Positions 1-4,958 of a stretch of DNA of 9,587 bases are shown in pieces. A program made the position numbers and the translations under genes. A model generated the notes under the pieces. The model was not told the origin of the DNA, searched no databases, and saw only the letters and a program-made list of their open reading frames with translations. Position 1 is the stretch's first letter, and each line of letters begins with the position of its first letter. The DNA comes from M3007 sp046296435 (lineage in GTDB: Bacteria > Bacteroidota > Bacteroidia > Chitinophagales > Saprospiraceae), in contig JBKBLI010000085.1 in assembly GCA_046296435.1 (NCBI GenBank), positions 1-9,587 of the forward strand, in the 5' to 3' direction.

Positions 1-2207
1 GCCGAAGCGGTTTGGGCATGCGCCTCGTCTTTGTGGCGAACCACCAGGAGGATCAGCCTACAAAACGGCGGATAGTAAAACTGGCGGCGCTCGGCCAGTT
101 CGCGATGGTAAAAACCGGCTTGGTCGCCTATTACAACATGGGTCAATACCGGATGGGCCGGATTGAAGGTCTGGATCAACACGCGCCCACGCTCCGCGCC
201 CCTGCCCGCTCGCCCCGCTACTTGGGTGAGCAACTGAAAGGCCCGCTCGCCAGCCCTGAAATCCGGGATACGCAAGAGTTGATCGGCGCCCACCACGCCT
301 ACCAGACCCACATTGTCGAAGTCCAGCCCCTTAGCGACCATTTGCGTGCCCACCAGCACGTCGATGGCCCGCTCCTCAAAATTGGCAAGCAGTTCATGTA
401 GCGCTTTCTTGCCGGAAGCCGTATCCATATCCATGCGTTCGATACGCAAATCGGGCAACATCACGCCCAACTCATCTTCAATCTTTTGGGTGCCGTGCCC
501 CAGCGTGACAATTTTTGTACTGCCGCAGGCCGGACATGCGCGCGGCATCATTTCCGTGTAAGCACAGTAGTGGCAAATCAGGCTGTTTTTGGCGCGGTGA
601 TAGGTCAGGCTCACGTCGCAGTGGCGACAGCCGGCGCTCCAACCGCACACCTTGCATTGCAATATAGGCGCGTACCCCCTCCTATTCTGAAACACAATAG
701 CCTGTCGCCCCTCGCTCGCGACTGCCCGCAGTTGCGCCAACAAAGGCTCTGAGAAAAGACCGCTCATGCGACCCTCTTTATACTCCATGCGCAGATCAAT
801 CAATTCAATTTCAGGCAGTTGCGCGCCGCCGTAGCGTTCGTTGAGCGTCGCATAGGCGTATTTGCCGGATTGGGCATGGGCAAAACTTTCGACCGACGGA
901 GTAGCCGACCCGAGGATGACATCGGCCTCATATAGCCGACTGAGATAAATCGCCACGTCGCGGGCGTGGTAGCGCGGCGCCGGGTCTTGCTGCTTGAACG
1001 AGGGGTCGTGTTCCTCGTCCACGATAATCAGCTTCAGATTGGCGAAAGGCAAAAAAATGCCGCTGCGCGCCGACAAAATGAAAGGCAGTCCGGAGGCGGC
1101 CCCCCGCCAAATGCGCGAACGCTCCCTGAGGCCGATGCGCGAATGGTATGCCGCCACCTCGACGCCCAGCGATGCGCGCAAGCGTTCAATCATGTGAGCG
1201 GTCAGCGCTATCTCGGGCAGTAGATAGAGCGCCTGCCCGCCCGCGGCCATGACCCGCCGGATAAACTCCTCGTAAATACGGGTTTTGCCCCCGCCAGTGA
1301 CTCCGTGAAGGAGAACGACTTTTTTTTCCTCAAAAGCCGATGAAATATCGGCCACGACCTGCTCCTGAGCAGCCGTGAGAGGCATGCTTTGCCGCATAGC
1401 CGTATTGACTTCGCTCCCGCCGTTTTTGCGTTCGAGCGCAAAAACATTTTTTTTGATCAAACCCAAAAGCGAGGTTGCCGAGGCTTTCGCTTTGCGCAGC
1501 AATTCGGCCCGATGCACAGGTTTGCCGCCATGGCTCAGTTGCATCCAAGCCAACAGTATGGCGCTTTGCTTGGGCGACGACTCGGTCTTATCAAAGACCT
1601 CAGACAGGCGGTCGGGATCGGAGCGGTAAGGCTCGGCGAGCGCGACGACCTGCGGTAAGCGAGGGACGTATGGCTCTTCGAGGTCTTCGCGCAAACTCAG
1701 GACGCCCTGAAACAATAGTCTTTGGATCACGCCGCATATCTGTTTGCGCCCCAAAATCTTTTGCGCGTCGTCCACCGTCATCTCCTTAGACAGGAACAAA
1801 CCCTCGGCGATGAGGTACTCGTCGGCGTCGAGCGCGGAGAAATTATCGCCAAACGCACTGTTGAAAACCAATTTCGTTTCGCTGCTCAAGCGCAGAAAGC
1901 CGGGGAGCGCCACGCTCATCAAATCACCCATACGGCAGCAATAATACTCAGCCATCCAACGCCAGAGGGTCAGTTGCTTGGGGCCAATCACGGCCGTTTC
2001 GTCCAATACGCCAAGGATGGGCTTGACATCAATGGAGGGCTTGTCCCTGTGTACGCGTTCGACAATGCCGCTATATATCCTGGACTTGCCAAACTGCACC
2101 TCTACCCGCACGCCCGGCCTCAACTGCCCAATCCATTCATCCGACGCGGAATATGTGTAACTATTGTTGGGCAGCGAAAAGGGTAAAATAACGTCAATGT
2201 ACCACAT
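1..2207 (-). CDS. priA: Primosomal protein N' (replication restart DNA helicase PriA), C-terminus cut by the window edge
   Basis: PriA is a 3'-to-5' superfamily 2 helicase that recognises stalled or collapsed forks and reloads the replicative helicase. The frame is open from ATG at 2207 to the left edge (735 codons present). The start gives MWYIDVILPF, which matches the usual PriA N-terminus. The N-terminal DNA-binding region is followed by Walker A GVTGGGKT (residues 302-309), the DEEH box (397-400), and eight cysteines in four CxxC pairs (518-561), the PriA zinc-binding insert inside the helicase lobe. Motif V-like GTQMVAKGLD (620-629) and motif VI QVAGRAGRG (662-670) follow. The last visible residues (YPPFCRLILL, then HKDEAHAQ) lie in the C-terminal domain. 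By comparison with Bacteroidota homologues, which I recall as about 800 residues, I infer that roughly 80 are missing. No frameshift or lost motif is visible. It is transcribed divergently from infC, 154 bases away, with no Shine-Dalgarno sequence. Confidence 0.97.
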   Translation of the reverse strand, partial: MWYIDVILPFSLPNNSYTYSASDEWIGQLRPGVRVEVQFGKSRIYSGIVERVHRDKPSIDVKPILGVLDETAVIGPKQLTLWRWMAEYYCCRMGDLMSVALPGFLRLSSETKLVFNSAFGDNFSALDADEYLIAEGLFLSKEMTVDDAQKILGRKQICGVIQRLLFQGVLSLREDLEEPYVPRLPQVVALAEPYRSDPDRLSEVFDKTESSPKQSAILLAWMQLSHGGKPVHRAELLRKAKASATSLLGLIKKNVFALERKNGGSEVNTAMRQSMPLTAAQEQVVADISSAFEEKKVVLLHGVTGGGKTRIYEEFIRRVMAAGGQALYLLPEIALTAHMIERLRASLGVEVAAYHSRIGLRERSRIWRGAASGLPFILSARSGIFLPFANLKLIIVDEEHDPSFKQQDPAPRYHARDVAIYLSRLYEADVILGSATPSVESFAHAQSGKYAYATLNERYGGAQLPEIELIDLRMEYKEGRMSGLFSEPLLAQLRAVASEGRQAIVFQNRRGYAPILQCKVCGWSAGCRHCDVSLTYHRAKNSLICHYCAYTEMMPRACPACGSTKIVTLGHGTQKIEDELGVMLPDLRIERMDMDTASGKKALHELLANFEERAIDVLVGTQMVAKGLDFDNVGLVGVVGADQLLRIPDFRAGERAFQLLTQVAGRAGRGAERGRVLIQTFNPAHPVLTHVVIGDQAGFYHRELAERRQFYYPPFCRLILLVVRHKDEAHAQTAS

Positions 2208-2286
2208 TTGTGGGGCAAAAATCGAACATTTATTTGTCTTTTGTGAAAAAAAACTTCAGGCGAAGCGACATCAAAAAAAATAGTTT

Positions 2287-2294
2287 TAATTTTG
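2287..2294 (+). promoter_or_regulatory. Candidate Bacteroidota -7 promoter element for infC
   Basis: TAATTTTG matches the Bacteroidota primary-sigma -7 consensus TAnnTTTG. It lies 67 bases before the infC start, so transcription would begin near 2300. No good -33 TTG stands at the usual distance; the TTTG motifs near 2233 and 2240 are too far upstream. This makes it a moderate call. Confidence 0.45.
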
Positions 2295-2308
2295 TGGCGT
2301 TTAACGTC

Positions 2309-2338
2309 GCGGCTGGTTTGCTAAAGCCGTCTTTTTTT
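2309..2338 (+). promoter_or_regulatory. Terminator-like hairpin (possible attenuator) in the infC leader
   Basis: CGGCT (2310-2314) pairs with AGCCG (2325-2329), and a G-U pair can extend the base. The inner part can add T-A pairs (2317-2318 with 2323-2324). Two bases after the stem comes a run of seven T (2332-2338). The element sits between the proposed infC transcription start and the TTG start codon, where an attenuator would act. The stem is short, so this is only a candidate. Confidence 0.35.
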
Positions 2339-2361
2339 CAACAACACCACTGTTTTACTGC

Positions 2362-2991
2362 TTGGCTTTTAAACCTTATCGTCCCAAACCTGCGGGTCCC
2401 AGGCCTAAACCCAATTTCAGGGGTCGCGGCCCTCAAATCAAAGAACCTGAACATCGCATCAATGAACTCATTCGCGTGCCGGAAGTGCGCCTTGTAGGCG
2501 AAAATTTGGATGAAATAAGCGCCGAATTAAATACAACGGTCACTTCAGGAGTTTATCCCACGGCCAGGCTGCTATCGTGGGCTGAACAGTTGGGTATGGA
2601 TCTTGTAGAAATCACTCCGAACGCTACGCCGCCCGTCGTGCGCATCATCGAGTACAACAAATTTCTCTATCAAAAGAAAAAGCGCGAAAAGGAGTTGAAA
2701 TCGGCACAGGTCAAACAAGACCTGAAGGAGATCCGCTTCGGGCCTGAAACCGGCGAACACGACTACGAGTTCAAGCTCCGCCACGCCAAAGGATTTCTCG
2801 AAGAGGGCAACAAAGTAAAAGCCTACGTGCAATTCCGCGGCCGCGCAATCGTGTTCAAAGATCGCGGCGAGTTGCTCCTCCTGCGCTTCATCAAAGATCT
2901 TGAAGATCTGGGCGGCGCCGAACAATTGCCTAAATTAGACGGCAAGCGCATGATGGTCATCATTTCGCCAAAGAAATCCGGGAAAAAATAG
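2362..2991 (+). CDS. infC: Translation initiation factor IF-3
   Basis: IF3 binds the 30S subunit, prevents premature subunit joining and checks the start codon and initiator tRNA. The 209-residue product has a basic, proline-rich N-terminal tail (1-25). The IF3-N domain begins near PEHRINELIR (29-38) and continues through DLVEITPNATPPVVRI (80-95). A lysine-rich linker helix (about 99-120) leads to IF3-C with KEIRFGPETGEHDYEFKLRHAK (122-143) in the expected place, and the protein ends near the typical ISPKK (201-205). The start is TTG at 2362. The frame is open only back to 2305 after a stop at 2302-2304, and that stretch contains no ATG or GTG, so a non-ATG start seems forced; CTG at 2350 is the only obvious rival. 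Relative to my recollection of E. coli IF3, there is an extra segment of about 10 residues around 50-62. No Shine-Dalgarno sequence precedes the start. Confidence 0.95.
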   Translation: MAFKPYRPKPAGPRPKPNFRGRGPQIKEPEHRINELIRVPEVRLVGENLDEISAELNTTVTSGVYPTARLLSWAEQLGMDLVEITPNATPPVVRIIEYNKFLYQKKKREKELKSAQVKQDLKEIRFGPETGEHDYEFKLRHAKGFLEEGNKVKAYVQFRGRAIVFKDRGELLLLRFIKDLEDLGGAEQLPKLDGKRMMVIISPKKSGKK

Positions 2992-3008
2992 TTTTTTTTC
3001 AAAACGTC

Positions 3009-3039
3009 TTGGCGATCCGGCGAAGACGCCATACCTTTG
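3009..3039 (+). promoter_or_regulatory. Bacteroidota-type promoter for rpmI-rplT
   Basis: TTG at 3009-3011 is followed after 20 bases by TACCTTTG (3032-3039), an exact TAnnTTTG match. Together they fit the -33/-7 architecture of Bacteroidota primary-sigma promoters. Transcription would start near 3045, leaving a leader of about 70 bases before rpmI. This suggests that rpmI-rplT can be transcribed independently of infC. Confidence 0.7.
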
Positions 3040-3060
3040 CGGTCCAATTTTTAAAAAAAA

Positions 3061-3099
3061 CGTAAAAGGAGCTGCGCGGGACACGCGCAAGTATTTACG
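3061..3099 (+). promoter_or_regulatory. Nested stem-loop in the rpmI 5' leader
   Basis: The outer stem is CGTAAA (3061-3066) with TTTACG (3094-3099). The inner stem is TGCGCG (3073-3078) with CGCGCA (3084-3089), closed by a five-base loop GGACA. The two are separated by an asymmetric internal loop (AGGAGC on one side, AGTA on the other). All twelve pairs are Watson-Crick. The element lies within the proposed leader and ends 16 bases before the rpmI ATG, where a folded RNA or bound ribosomal protein could block initiation. Control by bL20 is my inference from autoregulation of this operon in other bacteria. Confidence 0.5.
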
Positions 3100-3115
3100 A
3101 AAAAACATTTTTGCC

Positions 3116-3310
3116 ATGTCGAAGATGAAAACCCACTCCGGCGCCAAGAAGCGCTTCACGGTGACCGGATCGGGCAAAGTAAAACGCAATCGGGCCAATA
3201 TGCGCCACCTGATGCGTAAGAAAACAACCAAGCAGAAACGCCACCTGCGCAACGGAGTCATCGTGGATGCTTCCGAACACGCGCGCATAGAGCGTTTGCT
3301 GGCTATTTAA
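3116..3310 (+). CDS. rpmI: Large ribosomal subunit protein bL35
   Basis: This is a small basic protein of the 50S subunit. The 64-residue product has the family's usual length and opening (MSKMKTHSGAKKRF), followed by the VTGSGKVKR segment (16-24) and the Lys/Arg-rich MRKKTTKQKRHLR stretch. ATG at 3116 is chosen because it gives this canonical N-terminus. No Shine-Dalgarno sequence is seen; the upstream bases are A/T-rich (aaaaacatttttgcc). It lies 124 bases after infC with its own likely promoter in the gap, and 91 bases before rplT, the standard infC-rpmI-rplT order. Confidence 0.97.
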   Translation: MSKMKTHSGAKKRFTVTGSGKVKRNRANMRHLMRKKTTKQKRHLRNGVIVDASEHARIERLLAI

Positions 3311-3340
3311 GCGCGCATTATCACCCATTTTTTTAACGAG

Positions 3341-3377
3341 GATACAGGAAAAAAGCGCTTGAAATAGCCCCTGTATC
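3341..3377 (+). promoter_or_regulatory. Hairpin between rpmI and rplT
   Basis: GATACAGG (3341-3348) and CCTGTATC (3370-3377) form a perfect 8-bp stem. The 21-base loop contains the small palindrome AAGCGCTT (3353-3360). No U-tract follows, so it is not a standard terminator. It starts 30 bases after the rpmI stop and ends 24 bases before the rplT ATG, so it could act in RNA processing, stability or translational control. Confidence 0.45.
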
Positions 3378-3401
3378 GCACTAAAAAACAGTTCAAAGGT
3401 C

Positions 3402-3749
3402 ATGCCAAGAGCAACCAACAACCCAGCCAGTCGCGCTCGTCGCAAGAAAATCATGCTGGCCGCGCGGGGTAATTTCGGCGCCCGCTCCAAAGTTTATACC
3501 GTAGCAAAAAACACCTTAGAAAAAGGTTGGCAGTATGCCTATCGGGATCGCAAGTTCAAGAAACGCACTTTTCGCCGTCTCTGGATTGCCCGTATCAACG
3601 CCGCCGTGCGCCCGCATGGCTTGAGCTACAGTCGCTTTATTCACGCTTTGGGACAAAAAGGTATCGGCCTCAACCGCAAAGCGTTGGCCGACCTGGCGCT
3701 CAACCATCCCCCCGCTTTCAAAGCGATTGTGGATGCAGTCAAAGGATAA
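3402..3749 (+). CDS. rplT: Large ribosomal subunit protein bL20
   Basis: bL20 binds 23S rRNA early in 50S assembly. In other bacteria (E. coli, B. subtilis) it also represses its own infC-rpmI-rplT operon. The 115-residue product has the expected length. The basic N-terminal extension (MPRATNNPASRARRKKIMLAARG) leads into the central helix (YAYRDRKFKKRTFRRLWIARINAA). The globular RNA-binding C-terminal domain follows (YSRFIHALGQKGIGLNRKALADLA). The ATG at 3402 gives the canonical MPRA start. A weak purine run (AAAGG) precedes it, but it is not a convincing Shine-Dalgarno sequence. A strong terminator follows about 45 bases after the stop. Confidence 0.98.
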   Translation: MPRATNNPASRARRKKIMLAARGNFGARSKVYTVAKNTLEKGWQYAYRDRKFKKRTFRRLWIARINAAVRPHGLSYSRFIHALGQKGIGLNRKALADLALNHPPAFKAIVDAVKG

Positions 3750-3794
3750 ATCTGCTGTCCTTCACTTTTCGTAAGCCGATTGTCCGGCCGATTT

Positions 3795-3842
3795 AAATAA
3801 GAGTCATTCCAATCTTTTGTAAGGGGATGGCTCTTATTTTTT
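3795..3842 (+). terminator. Intrinsic terminator after rplT
   Basis: AAATAAGAGTCATTCC (3795-3810) pairs with GGGATGGCTCTTATTT (3824-3839), a 16-bp stem with two G-U pairs. A run of six T (3837-3842) overlaps the end of the stem. This is a clear rho-independent terminator for the plus strand. Confidence 0.88.
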
Positions 3843-3888
3843 GGCGCCGATGCAAAAGCGCTTGGCCATTTTTGGGTCCGAATTGAGT

Positions 3889-3902
3889 GTTTTTTAAAAA
3901 AC
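3889..3902. repeat. Perfect 14-bp A/T palindrome
   Basis: G, six T, six A, C reads the same on both strands. It lies about 28 bases upstream of the -7 element of the next gene, so it may affect DNA bending or bind a regulator. No function can be assigned from the sequence. Confidence 0.4.
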
Positions 3903-3929
3903 CCCAACCTGCTTTTCGCGATTTAAGAT

Positions 3930-3937
3930 TACCTTTG
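3930..3937 (+). promoter_or_regulatory. Bacteroidota -7 promoter element for the first T9SS cargo gene
   Basis: TACCTTTG is an exact TAnnTTTG match, identical to the element before rpmI. The -33 region is weak (only a TTTTC run near 3913). Transcription would start near 3944, giving a leader of about 57 bases before the ATG at 4001. Confidence 0.6.
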
Positions 3938-4000
3938 CCAAACGCTATGATCCTACGGCGCAATATTGCCACACACTAATCAAGTTTTTATTTTTTTGCC

Positions 4001-4807
4001 ATGAAAAAAAAATCCATTCTTTTCTTGCTCATGGGAGTCTCGCTTGGTCTCTCCGCCCAGATCTGCCAGCGCGATTCCTCTGTACTGGCCGATACGGCTG
4101 TATTGATCTCGCCTTTGCCCTTTACCCCCGACAATCCTGTGTATGGATTGGGCGTAGCGTGCATAGGTCTGCCTTACAACAAATCGGTCACAATAGAAGT
4201 ACCTGAGACTTTCACGTTCAACGGCATCTCCCTGCCCTTGGTCAGCGCCCAAATCGCTACGAGCGGCGCCATCGCCAATCTGCCCGCGGGAGTCACTTAT
4301 CTTTGCGATCCGCCCAACTGCGTATTCCCGGCCAAGACTTTAGGCTGTATCCTGCTTTATGGCACGCCCACGCCCAACAACAATGCTCCCGATACCGTCG
4401 ATTTAGTCATTTCGGCTACGGTGAATACGCCGTTCATCCCGATTCCCTTGCAATTCCCCGGCCCCATTGCCCCAGGCACGTATCCTCTGCCCGTGCAGCC
4501 GGCCGGCGCTCAGGCATGTATATCCAGCGCAGGCGAGGCGGGCAATCCGCTCATTGCCGCCGTTAGCGCTGCGCCCAATCCGGCAAGCGATTTCGCGATA
4601 ATCCATGCGCACGCTGTAGAAAGCGCGACCTTTCGGTTGCAACTTTTCGACGCATTCGGCCGCATGCTGTATGAGCAAAGGATCTACCTGCAGGCAGGCG
4701 ACAATCAGGTACGGGTCGAAACGGCGCACTTGCCTATCGGAACGTATATTTATAGTCTTGCCAACGAGCATGGCCGCATCAGCAAACGCTTGACGCTTGC
4801 GCGCTAG
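4001..4807 (+). CDS. Secreted protein with T9SS type A C-terminal sorting domain
   Basis: No specific function is recognised. Residues 1-19 are a signal peptide (MKKK, hydrophobic core, cleavage near LSA-Q), so the protein is exported through Sec. Residues about 21-141 form a beta-rich domain with GLPYNKSVTIEVP (56-68), NLPAGVTYLCDPPNC (93-107) and GCILLYGTPT (115-124). The LP-x-G and GTPT signatures resemble putative Ig (He_PIG-like) domains. A Pro-rich stretch (142-172) leads to the T9SS type A sorting domain. It begins AAPNPASDF (190-198), continues FRLQLFDAFGRMLYE (211-225) and LPIGTYIYSL (244-253), and ends in SKRLTLAR. Such domains direct passage through the outer membrane and are usually removed. 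Its N-terminal domain is related to that of the gene downstream. The gene lies between two terminators and has its own promoter, so it is probably monocistronic. Confidence 0.85.
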   Translation: MKKKSILFLLMGVSLGLSAQICQRDSSVLADTAVLISPLPFTPDNPVYGLGVACIGLPYNKSVTIEVPETFTFNGISLPLVSAQIATSGAIANLPAGVTYLCDPPNCVFPAKTLGCILLYGTPTPNNNAPDTVDLVISATVNTPFIPIPLQFPGPIAPGTYPLPVQPAGAQACISSAGEAGNPLIAAVSAAPNPASDFAIIHAHAVESATFRLQLFDAFGRMLYEQRIYLQAGDNQVRVETAHLPIGTYIYSLANEHGRISKRLTLAR

Positions 4808-4821
4808 GTTTGATCCATAAA

Positions 4822-4865
4822 GGTCAGACCGCGCGCCAAACGGCGCGGCGGTCTGACCGCCCTTT
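4822..4865 (+). terminator. GC-rich intrinsic terminator between the two T9SS cargo genes
   Basis: GGTCAGACCGC (4822-4832) pairs with GCGGTCTGACC (4848-4858). The stem continues inward as GCGCC (4833-4837) with GGCGC (4842-4846), with one bulged G and an AAAC loop. Sixteen base pairs are followed by a short T run (4863-4866) after CGCCC. It starts 14 bases after the upstream stop codon. The T-tract is poor but the stem is very strong. Confidence 0.75.
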
Positions 4866-4958
4866 TCCGTGTATAATCCAGTCATGAAGTACTTTCAGGC
4901 AGAGCGCTGCGGCAGCTCGGCTTGCTTTTGCTTTATCACACGTTTAAACCACTGAATT

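Noticed and set aside
12..1944. Many plus-strand reading frames of 60-154 codons across the first 2.2 kb
   Set aside because: They are antisense to priA, whose motifs and uninterrupted frame leave no doubt about the coding strand.
2982..2999. A-tract, stop codon and T-tract at the end of infC as a terminator
   Set aside because: The only stem would be A-U pairs with a three-base loop and no GC stem, so it is unlikely to terminate transcription.
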